From Actinoallomurus sp963850195 (GTDB lineage Bacteria; Actinomycetota; Actinomycetes; Streptosporangiales; Streptosporangiaceae), in assembly GCA_963850195.1 (NCBI GenBank), contig CAWKKD010000004.1, positions 434,001 to 498,000 of the forward strand: a stretch of DNA of 64,000 nucleotides, in the 5' to 3' direction. Position 1 is the first letter of the stretch. The number at the start of each line of letters is the position of its first letter. A model generated the notes under the pieces. That model worked only from the letters and a program-made list of their open reading frames with translations, searched no databases and was not told the origin of the DNA. The position numbers and the translations under genes are program-made. Below, in pieces: positions 32,926 through 40,928 of the stretch.

Positions 32926-32931
32926 TCCGCC

Positions 32932-33732
32932 CTACGGGATCGCGTCGAGGAGCTCGGTCAGGGCCTCGTCGAACGCGGCAGGGCGCTCGAGGTTGGGCAT
33001 GTGCCCGGCTCCCTCGATGATGACCAGCGTCGAGTCGGGGACGCGCTCGTGCATGAGGCGGGCGTCGGGGATGGGGGTGTACTCGTCCTCGCTGCCGACG
33101 ACGACGAGGGTCGGCACCGTGACGCCGGACAGCGACGCGACGTAGTCGGGGCGTTCGCCGCGGCCGCGGAGCGCCGCCGCGGCACCCTCGGGGGACGTGC
33201 CGCGCATCATGCGCAGGACGTGGGCGGCGACCGACGGGAGGGCCCGGATGGTGGCCGGGGTCACCATCTTGGGCAGGACCTCGTCCGCGTACGCGGCCAT
33301 TCCCTCGCGCAGGAGGCGGTCGGCGGTCGCGTGGCGTACGCGTTTCGCCTCGGCCGTGTCCGCCTGAGCGGCGGTGTCGGCGAGCAGCAGGCCGCGTACC
33401 CGGTGCGGGAACAGGCGGTGGAACTCCATGACGATCTGGCCGCCCATCGACAGGCCGCCGAGGACGACCCCGTCGACGCCGAGGTCGTCGAGGAGCGCGG
33501 CGAGGTCACCGGCGAAGGTCTCCAGGAGCGTCGTGCCCGGTACGACCTCGCTCTCCCCGTAGCCGCGCAGGTCGGGCACGATCACCCGCCGGCCGGAGCG
33601 GACCAGGTGGTCGACCTGCGGACGCCACATCGTGCGGTCGAACGGATGCCCGTGGACGAGCATCACCGGCGGCGCGGTGCCACCGGATCCCTCGTCGTCG
33701 TACGCGATGGTGACCCCGTTGACGAAGACCAT
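32932..33732 (-). CDS. Alpha/beta hydrolase
   Basis: 266 residues. Canonical order: VMLVHGHPFDRTMW (oxyanion HG), DLRGYGES, nucleophile elbow GGLSMGGQ with Ser95, VVGSEDEYTPI (acid Asp) and EGAGHMPNLERP (His). The lid region carries two Met-rich helices (PSVAAHVLRMMRGTS). Related actinobacterial proteins include 3-oxoadipate enol-lactonase and haloalkane/ester hydrolases; nothing in the sequence fixes the substrate. ATG 33732 with GAGAGGGG about 8 nt upstream. It is divergent from the MocR regulator gene 95 bp away and may be its target. The stop lies 7 nt from the convergent Mrr-like gene. Confidence 0.88.
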   Translation of the reverse strand: MVFVNGVTIAYDDEGSGGTAPPVMLVHGHPFDRTMWRPQVDHLVRSGRRVIVPDLRGYGESEVVPGTTLLETFAGDLAALLDDLGVDGVVLGGLSMGGQIVMEFHRLFPHRVRGLLLADTAAQADTAEAKRVRHATADRLLREGMAAYADEVLPKMVTPATIRALPSVAAHVLRMMRGTSPEGAAAALRGRGERPDYVASLSGVTVPTLVVVGSEDEYTPIPDARLMHERVPDSTLVIIEGAGHMPNLERPAAFDEALTELLDAIP

Positions 33733-33785
33733 GCCCAAGCCCCTCTCGCCTTGACCACTCGAGGCTATTCGCAGCAAAATCTCAA

Positions 33786-33818
33786 TGCAATATAGAAAAT
33801 GCTCTCGGTGCAATGTAG
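33786..33818. promoter_or_regulatory. Direct repeats TGCAATATAG / TGCAATGTAG, candidate MocR operator
   Basis: TGCAATATAG (33786-33795) and TGCAATGTAG (33809-33818) are direct repeats, start to start 23 bp, just upstream of the MocR start codon and 54-86 nt from the hydrolase start. MocR proteins usually bind direct repeats near their own promoter. TATAGA within the first repeat could be a -10. Confidence 0.5.
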
Positions 33819-33826
33819 GAGATGTC

Positions 33827-35155
33827 GTGGACGACTATCGGGTGATCGCCGACGCGGTCGCCGCGCGGATCGCGTCGGGCCGCCTCAAGGCCGGGGACCG
33901 TCTACCGCCTCAGCGGAGGTTCGCCCGGCAGCACGGCATCGCGAGCTCCACCGCGGCCCGCGTGTACGGGGAGCTGATCCGCCGGGGCCTGGCCGTCGGC
34001 GAGGTCGGCCGGGGGACGTTCGTCCGCGCGGCGCCGACGCCCGGCGAGCCGGCGCTCACCGAACCGACCGCGGGCGTACGGGTCGACCTCGAGATGAACT
34101 TCCCCCTGCTGCCCGAGCAGTCCGCGCTCCTCGCCGAGAGCGTCGGCGGCCTGCTGCGCCCCGACGTGCTCGCGGCGTCGCTCACCCCGGTGGGCGCGGC
34201 GGGCACGCCGCAGGCCCGCGAGGCGGCGGCGAGCGTGATGTCGCGCGCGGGCTGGGCGCCGCGGCCCGAGCACGTCATGCTCGCCGGCAACGGGCGCCAG
34301 GCGATCGCCGCCGCCATCTCCGCGCTCGTACCCGTCGGCGAGCGGCTCGGCGTCGAGGCGCTGACGTATCCCGTGGTCAAGGGCATCGCAGCGCGGCTCG
34401 GCGTCACGCTCGTACCGCTCGCGATGGACGAGGCGGGCCTGGTGCCGGACGCCGTACGGTCCGCGGGCCCGCTGCGCGCCGTCTATCTGCAGCCGACGCT
34501 GCACAACCCGCTCGGCGTGACCGCGCACGAGCGCCGTCGCGCCGAGCTCGCCGCGTGCTTCCAGGAGCTCGGCGTGCCCGCGATCGAGGACGCCGTCTAC
34601 TCCTTCCTGCGCGAGGACGTCCCGCCGCTGGCCGCGCTCGCGCCCGCGCACGTCGTCGTGGTCGACAGCCTGTCCAAGCGGGTGGCGCCCGGCCTGACGC
34701 TGGGGTTCGTCGTGGCCCCGAGCATCACCGAGCGCGTCGCCGCCGCGCTGCGCTCCGGCGGGTGGACCGCGCCGCGCTTCGCCCTCGACGCCGCGACGCG
34801 GTGGATGGCCGGCGGCACCGTCGCCGTACTCGAGCGCGCCAAGCGGCGCGACGCGGCCCTGCGCCAGGACCTCGTGCGCGAGCGGCTCGCCGGGTTCGCC
34901 ATCGAGGCCGACCCGCACGCCTACCACTGCTGGTGGCGGCTGCCCGCCCCCTGGCGCGCCGACACGTTCGTCGCCGCGGCGGCCCGGCACGGCATCGCCG
35001 TCACCCCGGCCGCGGCGTTCACCGTCGTCCCGAGCCACGCGCCCAGCGCCGTACGCCTCGCGCTGGCGTCGCCGACGGTGGAGACGCTGTCGACGGCCCT
35101 CGGCACGCTGGCGGCCCTGGCCCGGAGCACGCCCGACGACACCGGAGTCGAGTGA
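33827..35155 (+). CDS. MocR/GabR-type regulator: GntR winged helix fused to aminotransferase
   Basis: 442 residues from GTG 33827 (AGGAG 6-7 nt upstream). Residues 1-75 are a GntR HTH: VIADAVAARIASGRLKAGDR, PPQRRFARQHGIASSTAARVYGELIRRGL. The rest is a class I PLP aminotransferase fold: VMLAGNGRQAIAAAI, AVYLQPTLHNPLGVT, VVVDSLSKRVAPGLTLGF with the Schiff-base Lys in SLSKR. MocR proteins sense PLP or amino acids via this domain and control vitamin B6, GABA, taurine or similar genes. A PdxR role is possible, but no pdx genes are adjacent; its likely target is the divergent hydrolase or itself. Confidence 0.88.
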   Translation: MDDYRVIADAVAARIASGRLKAGDRLPPQRRFARQHGIASSTAARVYGELIRRGLAVGEVGRGTFVRAAPTPGEPALTEPTAGVRVDLEMNFPLLPEQSALLAESVGGLLRPDVLAASLTPVGAAGTPQAREAAASVMSRAGWAPRPEHVMLAGNGRQAIAAAISALVPVGERLGVEALTYPVVKGIAARLGVTLVPLAMDEAGLVPDAVRSAGPLRAVYLQPTLHNPLGVTAHERRRAELAACFQELGVPAIEDAVYSFLREDVPPLAALAPAHVVVVDSLSKRVAPGLTLGFVVAPSITERVAAALRSGGWTAPRFALDAATRWMAGGTVAVLERAKRRDAALRQDLVRERLAGFAIEADPHAYHCWWRLPAPWRADTFVAAAARHGIAVTPAAAFTVVPSHAPSAVRLALASPTVETLSTALGTLAALARSTPDDTGVE

Positions 35156-35214
35156 GGCTTACGCCGCCGCGCCGAGCAGGATCCGCGCCAGCCTGGACGT
35201 GGGTCCGCTGCCTC

Positions 35215-35730
35215 CTAGCCGTCGCCCGCGACGAGGTCCCAGCGGCCCGCGACCTCTTCGAAGACGAGCCAGGTACGGGTGGAGCGGATCCCCGGCACCG
35301 CGTGGACCTTGGCGAGGACGACGTCGCGCAGGGTCACGTTGTCGGGGGTGCGCACCAGCATCACCATGTCGACGTCGCCGCCCACGAACGCCAGGTGCTG
35401 GATGTACGGCACGTCGCGCAGGTGTTCGGAGACCTCGCGCCAGGAGTTCTGGTCGACGGTGAGCAGGACGTACGCCGTGGTGCCCAGCCCGGCGCGTACC
35501 GGATCGGTGCGCACGGTGAACCCGGTGATGACGCCGTCGGCGACCAGGCGCTCGACGCGGGCGTAGACGTTGGAGCGCGAGACGTTCACGCGTTCGGACA
35601 GGGAGCGCATCGACAGGCGGCCGTCGACCCTGAGTTCCCGCAGGATCGCGCGGTCGACGTCGTCGAGCGGAGCCGCCGAATGTCCCACCGGACCGTCGGA
35701 TCGCGGCACTTCGAAGTACGAGTGGCCCAT
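35215..35730 (-). CDS. Lrp/AsnC-family regulator, divergent from the keto-acid dehydrogenase operon
   Basis: 171 residues. The HTH is in DDVDRAILRELRVDGRLSMR then LSERVNVSRSNVYARVERL; a RAM domain (about 80-165; GLGTTAYVLLTVDQNSWREV) follows. A 22-residue N-terminal extension (MGHSYFEVPRSDGPVGHSAA) precedes the standard start. Its position, back-to-back with an E1alpha-E1beta-E2 operon, is that of BkdR-type regulators, which control branched-chain keto-acid dehydrogenase in response to branched amino acids. That role is inferred from position only. Confidence 0.88.
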   Translation of the reverse strand: MGHSYFEVPRSDGPVGHSAAPLDDVDRAILRELRVDGRLSMRSLSERVNVSRSNVYARVERLVADGVITGFTVRTDPVRAGLGTTAYVLLTVDQNSWREVSEHLRDVPYIQHLAFVGGDVDMVMLVRTPDNVTLRDVVLAKVHAVPGIRSTRTWLVFEEVAGRWDLVAGDG

Positions 35731-35841
35731 ATTCGCCCCTCTATCGGCACCGAATGTCCCGAGTTTAGTGCCGCTATTGAGCCAAGTGCCCTGGTCGAGC
35801 CACTATTTCCGAAAATCGTCCGAATGAGAAGGTGACGTTCC

Positions 35842-36954
35842 GTGACCGAACGACGCCATGACGGCGACCCGAAGGCGCTGCTGCCGTCGGCGAAGCCGGT
35901 TCGCTTCCTGACGGACGGTGGCGCCCAGGCGCGCCCGCGCCCCCGCTACGCCGAACCGAGCCGCGAACTGCTGGTCGAGGCCTACCGCCGGATGGTCATC
36001 GGACGCCGGTTCGACGCCCAGGCGACGGCGCTGACCAAGCAGGGCCGCCTCGCCGTCTACCCCTCGAGCCTCGGCCAGGAGGCGTGCCAGGTCGGCGGCG
36101 TCCTCGCCCTCGAGGACGGCGACTGGCTCTTCCCCACGTACCGCGACTCGGTGGCGCTGGTGACGCGCGGCATCGAACCGGTGGAGGTGCTGTCGCTGCT
36201 GCGCGGCGACTCGCACTGCGGGTACGACCCGGCCCACCACCACGTCGCGCCGCAGTGCACGCCCCTCGCGACCCAGACCGTGCACGCCGCCGGGCTCGCG
36301 TACGCCGAGCAGCGCAAGGGCACCGGCCGGATCGCGATGGTCCTCGTCGGTGACGGCGCGACCAGTGAGGGCGACTTCCACGAGGCGGTCAACTTCGCCG
36401 CGGTGTTCAAGGCGCCGGTGATCTTCCTGATCCAGAACAACGGCTACGCCATCTCGGTCCCCCTGGAACGCCAGAGCGCGGCCCCGAGCCTGTCGTACAA
36501 GGGCGTCGGGTACGGGGTGCGCTCCGAGCAGGTCGACGGGAACGACCCGGTCGCCGTGCTCGCCGTCCTGGCCGCCGCCGCCGAGCACGCGCGCGCCGGC
36601 AACGGGCCCTTCCTCGTCGAGGCGCACACGTACCGGATCGAGTCGCACACCAACGCCGACGACGCCACCCGCTACCGGGATGACGCCGAGGTCGAACGCT
36701 GGCGCCGCCGCGACCCGGTCGCCCGCCTCGAGGCGTACCTGCGGCGCAAGGGCGACCTGACCGACGCCGATGTCGAGGCGGCCGGGGCCGAGGCCGAGGA
36801 GTTCGCCGCCCGGCTGCGTACCGCGATGAACGCCGACCCCGAACTCGAGCCGTTGAGCCTGTTCGACCACGTCTACCGCACGCCGACCCCGCAGCTGCGC
36901 GAGCAGCGCGCGCTGCTGGGGTCCGAGCTCGAGGCCGAGGAGGCGTCGGCATGA
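35842..36954 (+). CDS. bkdA: 2-oxo-acid dehydrogenase E1 component, alpha subunit
   Basis: 370 residues from GTG 35842. The thiamine-diphosphate motif GDG...NN is intact: VLVGDGATSEGDFHEAVNFA, then FLIQNNGYAISVPLERQ. YPSSLGQEACQVGG and LFPTYRDSVALVTRG are the E1alpha N-terminal signatures of branched-chain keto-acid or pyruvate dehydrogenases (E1alpha/beta type, decarboxylates the keto acid and acylates the E2 lipoyl group). The partner beta gene starts in the ATGA of this gene's stop. Actinobacterial bkd genes have this order, and the Lrp-type regulator supports branched-chain substrates, but pyruvate cannot be excluded. Confidence 0.88.
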   Translation: MTERRHDGDPKALLPSAKPVRFLTDGGAQARPRPRYAEPSRELLVEAYRRMVIGRRFDAQATALTKQGRLAVYPSSLGQEACQVGGVLALEDGDWLFPTYRDSVALVTRGIEPVEVLSLLRGDSHCGYDPAHHHVAPQCTPLATQTVHAAGLAYAEQRKGTGRIAMVLVGDGATSEGDFHEAVNFAAVFKAPVIFLIQNNGYAISVPLERQSAAPSLSYKGVGYGVRSEQVDGNDPVAVLAVLAAAAEHARAGNGPFLVEAHTYRIESHTNADDATRYRDDAEVERWRRRDPVARLEAYLRRKGDLTDADVEAAGAEAEEFAARLRTAMNADPELEPLSLFDHVYRTPTPQLREQRALLGSELEAEEASA

Positions 36955-37967
36955 CGGACACCACCATGGCGCAGGCGCTCAACGCCGCGCTGCGCGACGC
37001 GATGGACGACGACGAGCGCGTCCTGGTCTTCGGCGAGGACGTCGGCCCGCTCGGCGGCGTCTTCCGCATCACCGACGGGCTGACCGCCAAGTTCGGCGAG
37101 GACCGCTGCTTCGACACCCCGCTCGCCGAGGCCGGCATCGTCGGCTTCGCGGTCGGGATGGCGATGGGCGGCTTCCGTCCCGTCGTCGAGATGCAGTTCG
37201 ACGCGTTCGCGTACCCGGCGTTCGAGCAGATCGCCTCGCACGTCGCGAAGATGCGGAACCGTACGCGCGGCCGGATCGAGCTGCCCATCGTCATCCGCGT
37301 CCCGTACGCGGGCGGGATCGGCGGCGTCGAGCACCACTGCGATTCCAGCGAGGCGTACTACGCCCACACCCCCGGCCTGAAGGTCGTCACCCCAGCGACC
37401 GTCGAGGACGCGTACTCGCTGCTCCTCGATGCGATCGAGGACCCCGACCCGGTCGTCTTCCTCGAACCCAAGAAGCTGTACTGGTCCCGCTCCGAGGTCA
37501 CCCTGCCGGTGCGCACCGAGGGGTTCGGCCGGGCCGCGATCCGCCGCAGCGGCGCCGACGCGACGCTGGTCGCGTACGGTCCGACGGTGCCGGTCGCGAT
37601 GAAGGCCGCCGAGGCCGCCGTCGAAGAGGGCTGGGACCTGGAGGTCGTCGACCTGCGCACGATCGTGCCGTTCGACGACGAGACCGTCGCCGCGTCCGTA
37701 CGCCGTACCGGCCGGTGCGTCGTGGTCGGCGAGGCCGCCGGGTTCGCCGGCGTCGGCGCCGAGATCGCCGCGCGCGTACAGGAACGCTGCTTCCACAGCC
37801 TGCACGCGCCCGTGCTGCGGGTGACCGGGTTCGACATCCCGTACCCGCCACCGATGCTCGAGCACCACCACCTGCCGAACGTCGACCGGATCCTCGACAC
37901 CCTCGACCGCCTCCAGCGCGACGACGAACCCGACACGCGGTACCTCACGACGGGAGGCGGCGCGTGA
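36951..37967 (+). CDS. bkdB: 2-oxo-acid dehydrogenase E1 component, beta subunit
   Basis: 338 residues. The transketolase pyrimidine-binding domain shows VLVFGEDVGPLGGVFRIT, TPLAEAGIVGFAVGMAMGG and EMQFDAFAYPAFEQIASHVAK; the C-terminal domain shows VVDLRTIVPFDDETVAASVRRTGR and VGEAAGFAGVGAEIA. It forms an alpha2beta2 E1 with the preceding gene, whose stop it overlaps by 4 nt (ATGA). The stop in turn overlaps the GTG of E2 by 4 nt, so all three are translated in equimolar coupling. Length is standard. Confidence 0.9.
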   Translation: MTDTTMAQALNAALRDAMDDDERVLVFGEDVGPLGGVFRITDGLTAKFGEDRCFDTPLAEAGIVGFAVGMAMGGFRPVVEMQFDAFAYPAFEQIASHVAKMRNRTRGRIELPIVIRVPYAGGIGGVEHHCDSSEAYYAHTPGLKVVTPATVEDAYSLLLDAIEDPDPVVFLEPKKLYWSRSEVTLPVRTEGFGRAAIRRSGADATLVAYGPTVPVAMKAAEAAVEEGWDLEVVDLRTIVPFDDETVAASVRRTGRCVVVGEAAGFAGVGAEIAARVQERCFHSLHAPVLRVTGFDIPYPPPMLEHHHLPNVDRILDTLDRLQRDDEPDTRYLTTGGGA

Positions 37968-39412
37968 ACGCCAGCGGCACCGAGCGGGTGTTCCGCCTGC
38001 CCGACCTCGGCGAGGGCCTCACCGAGGCAGAGATCCTGCAGTGGCGGGTCGCGGTCGGCGACGTGGTGACGGTCGACCAGATCGTCGTCGACGTCGAGAC
38101 GGCCAAGGCCGCCGTCGACGTGCCCAGCCCGATCGCCGGCACCGTCGTACGCCTGTACGGCGAGCCCGGCACGGTCCTCGACGTCGGCGCGCCGCTCATC
38201 GCGGTGACCGTCCCCGACGAGCGGTACCGCGAGGAGGAACGCGCCGGGTCCGGCAACGTACTGATCGGGTACGGCACCAGCGAGAAGCCCCGGTCCCGCC
38301 GCCGAGCCGCCCGCGCCGCCCGCCAGACCGGGCAGCCGGATCCCGTCAGCGCGACGACGCCTTCCGCGACGCCCGCCACGGCTGCGACGACGGGCAGCGC
38401 GTCCGCGACGGCTGTCACGGCACCCGCATTCGCCACGCCGGCGGCGACGGCCGAGGTGCCTCGGGTCATCTCACCGGTCGTACGCCGCCTGGCGCGTGCG
38501 CACGCGATCGACGTCGCGGCGCTGACGCCCAGCGGGCCCGGCGGCGTCGTGCTCCGCCGCGACATCGAGGCCGCGGTCGCCGCGTCCGGCATCGCGGCCG
38601 ACGGCCCGGCCGTCAGCGCTGCGGACGGTGTGACCGTCGGCGCGACCGGCGGGGCGGCGAACGGTGCGGCCACGGGCGGCGCGACGGCCAACGGCGTCGC
38701 AGCCGCTAGGGATGCGTCCGAGCCGGTGCGGATCCCGCTGCGGGGGCTGCGGCGTACCGTCGCCGAGAAGCTGTCCCGCAGCCGCCGTGAGATCCCCGAC
38801 GCCACCACATGGGTCGACGTCGACGCCACGGGGCTCATGGAGCTCAAGAAGGAGATCAACCTCGCCTGTCCCGACGCCCGGATCGGGATGCTGGCGCTCT
38901 TCGGCCGGATCTGCGTGGCGGGCCTGCGAAAGTTCCCCGAGCTCAACGCGTACGTCGACACCGAGCGCGAGGAGATCGTCCAGCTTCCGCGGATCAACCT
39001 CGGCTTCGCCGCGCAGACCGACCGCGGTCTCGTCGTACCGGTCGTGCACGACGCCCACCGTCTCACCCTCACCGAGCTGGCCGCCGGCCTGCGGAAGCGC
39101 ACCGAGGACGCGCGCGAGGGCCGGCTCACCCCGCAGCACCTGACCGGAGGGACGTTCACGCTCAACAACTACGGGGTGTTCGGCGTCGACGGCTCCAGCC
39201 CGATCATCAACCACCCCGAGGCCGCCATGCTCGGCGTCGGCCGGATCTTCGAGCGCCCCTGGGGCGTCGACGGCGAGATCCGGCTGCGCCCGGTGACCCA
39301 ACTGTCGCTGGCCTTCGACCACCGCGTCTGCGACGGCGGGGTGGCCGGCGGCTTCCTCCGCTTCGTCGCCGACTGCTTCGAACGCCCGGGGACCCTGATC
39401 GCCCACCTCTGA
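37964..39412 (+). CDS. bkdC: 2-oxo-acid dehydrogenase E2 component (dihydrolipoamide acyltransferase)
   Basis: 482 residues from GTG 37964, with GGGAGG about 6 nt upstream. One lipoyl domain (5-82) has the modified Lys48 in VDVETAKAAVDVPSP; an Ala/Thr/Pro linker follows, then the E3/E1-binding domain (about 166-203; VISPVVRRLARAHAIDVAAL), a second Gly/Ala linker (about 207-245), and the catalytic domain ending in FDHRVCDGG with His453 and Asp457. The unusual point is that the canonical HRxxDG has Cys in the fourth place. It carries the acyl group to CoA. No lpd (E3) gene is in the cluster, so the shared E3 must be encoded elsewhere. Confidence 0.92.
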   Translation: MNASGTERVFRLPDLGEGLTEAEILQWRVAVGDVVTVDQIVVDVETAKAAVDVPSPIAGTVVRLYGEPGTVLDVGAPLIAVTVPDERYREEERAGSGNVLIGYGTSEKPRSRRRAARAARQTGQPDPVSATTPSATPATAATTGSASATAVTAPAFATPAATAEVPRVISPVVRRLARAHAIDVAALTPSGPGGVVLRRDIEAAVAASGIAADGPAVSAADGVTVGATGGAANGAATGGATANGVAAARDASEPVRIPLRGLRRTVAEKLSRSRREIPDATTWVDVDATGLMELKKEINLACPDARIGMLALFGRICVAGLRKFPELNAYVDTEREEIVQLPRINLGFAAQTDRGLVVPVVHDAHRLTLTELAAGLRKRTEDAREGRLTPQHLTGGTFTLNNYGVFGVDGSSPIINHPEAAMLGVGRIFERPWGVDGEIRLRPVTQLSLAFDHRVCDGGVAGGFLRFVADCFERPGTLIAHL

Positions 39413-39450
39413 CCCCCGCCCTTGGAGGTTCGCTCTCTACAGTCGACGCC

Positions 39451-40521
39451 ATGGCACCTTGGCGCGTGAACGCGGTCCTGCTCCCCGATGGCGGTCCACT
39501 GGACGGTGGAATCACCGCGCAGGGCCGGTGGACGTCCACGCCACTCGCCGATGCCGAGGAGCTGCCCGGCCGTTTCGTTCTGCCCGGCCTGGTCGATGCG
39601 CACTGCCATCTCAGCGTCGGGCACGGCGTGGACGGCGGACCCATCGCGTTGAACGCCCAGGAGGCACGGACGAACCTCGCCGCCGGCAGGGCCGCCGGAG
39701 TCACGGTGGTCCGTGACACGGGCAGCCCGGGCGGCATCACGCTGGAGCTGGCGGCCGACGGCGATGGAGTGCGGCTCTTGGCCTGCGGGCGCTTCCTGGC
39801 ACCGGAGAATCAGTATTTCTCCGCCCTGCACGACCCGGTCCCCGCCGAGGTACTGGTGGAGGCCGCGATCGCGGAGATCAACGCGGGAGCGTCCTGGGTG
39901 AAGCTCATCGGTGACTTCCCGGTCCTGGGACCGCCGGACCGGCGGACGGCGGAGTCCGTGCCCACGTACGCGATCGCCGACATCCGCGGACTCGTCGGGG
40001 CCGTGCATGACGCCGGTGCTCGCGTGGCCGTCCATACGAACACGGGCTTCGTCAAAGAGCTGATCTCCGCCGGAGTGGACTCCGTCGAGCATGGTGACGG
40101 GCTCGACGAGGCCGACCTCACGACATTGGCGGCCCAGGGTGGCGCGTGGACGCCGACGCTCTGCGCCGGGATCGAACCGCGGCCGGCGGACGATCACGAG
40201 CGGCGGAAACGTCGATCGCGGCGCCGGGAGCGTCTCAGGTACCTGCTGCCCGCCGCGGTCGAGCACGGTGTCACGATCCTGGCCGGGACCGACGTGGTCG
40301 GGAGCATCGCACGGGAGGTCGCGTTGATGACCGAGCTCGGGCTCGCGCCGGAGGTCGCGCTCGCCTCGGCCAGCACCGCGGCACACCGTTTCCTGGGCGT
40401 CGGTGGCCTCGGCTCCGGCGAGCTCGCCGATCTGGTCAGCTATCACGACGACCCTCGCGAAGACCCGGGCGTCCTCGCCCGCCCGGCCGCGGTCGTCGTT
40501 CAGGGCACCCGCGTCCGCTGA
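39451..40521 (+). CDS. Amidohydrolase-family protein
   Basis: 356 residues of a metal-dependent TIM-barrel hydrolase. Metal site motif GLVDAHCHL (about 46-54), VRDTGSPGG, SWVKLIGDF (carbamylated-Lys position), VAVHTNTGF (His), SVEHGDGLDEADL (His) and AGTDVVGSIAREV (Asp) appear in family order. The imidazolonepropionase/prolidase-like subgroup is most likely; the substrate is unknown. The start is ATG 39451, with GGAGG 23 nt away, so the ribosome site is weak and the mRNA may have its own promoter in the 38-bp gap after E2. Confidence 0.82.
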   Translation: MAPWRVNAVLLPDGGPLDGGITAQGRWTSTPLADAEELPGRFVLPGLVDAHCHLSVGHGVDGGPIALNAQEARTNLAAGRAAGVTVVRDTGSPGGITLELAADGDGVRLLACGRFLAPENQYFSALHDPVPAEVLVEAAIAEINAGASWVKLIGDFPVLGPPDRRTAESVPTYAIADIRGLVGAVHDAGARVAVHTNTGFVKELISAGVDSVEHGDGLDEADLTTLAAQGGAWTPTLCAGIEPRPADDHERRKRRSRRRERLRYLLPAAVEHGVTILAGTDVVGSIAREVALMTELGLAPEVALASASTAAHRFLGVGGLGSGELADLVSYHDDPREDPGVLARPAAVVVQGTRVR

Positions 40522-40725
40522 ACCGGAACCTCGCGCGCGGGCAGTGGCAGATCTTCGGCCTCGCGGGCACGCCTGCCGAGACAGGCGCTCGCCCAGGCCC
40601 GGACAATGCGGCCGATGCCTGCCGCAGCGCACCGGAGGCACTGCGCGCCTGACGACCCGGCCCGCGCGCGACGACCTTCACGGAACGGCGGGAACACCTG
40701 CTCGGCGGAGCCACCGACGGCCGCC

Positions 40726-40755
40726 CCCCGGCCGGCGGCAAGGCCGGCCGGAGGG
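40726..40755 (+). terminator. GC-rich hairpin after the amidohydrolase gene
   Basis: CCGGCC and GGCCGG, repeated on either side of GGCGGCAA, can fold about 200 nt after the amidohydrolase stop. No T-run. The 40522-40762 stretch holds no gene that I can support. Confidence 0.3.
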
Positions 40756-40762
40756 CGCGCCT

Positions 40763-40928
40763 CAGAGACTGTTGGGGAGCCCCATGCCCTACTGCGCGGC
40801 ACCCAGGCGACGCCTCGCCGCGTTGTCGTCGATCGCCGGCCGACACCAGGCCGACTCCCTCCTCCGCCTCGCGACGCGCCCCCTGGCCCGCCGCTCGCGA
40901 CGGACGAGGACTCCCCAACAGTCTCTCA
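40763..40928. mobile_element. 160-bp MITE with 15-bp perfect terminal inverted repeats and TCA target duplication
   Basis: GAGACTGTTGGGGAG (40766-40780) and its exact reverse complement CTCCCCAACAGTCTC (40911-40925) bound the element, flanked by direct TCA repeats (40763-40765 and 40926-40928). Three further bases inside each end pair with one mismatch. A 3-bp T-N-A duplication with short repeats is the behaviour of IS5-family (IS1031/ISL2-type) elements. The 130-bp interior has no transposase, so it is non-autonomous. The right TCA is the stop codon (TGA on the minus strand) of the DUF6114 gene. Confidence 0.85.

Noticed and set aside
40766..40925. Short frame inside the MITE as a transposase remnant
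   Set aside because: Reads as Arg/Leu/Ala-rich sequence with no DDE motif or IS5 transposase match that I can see.
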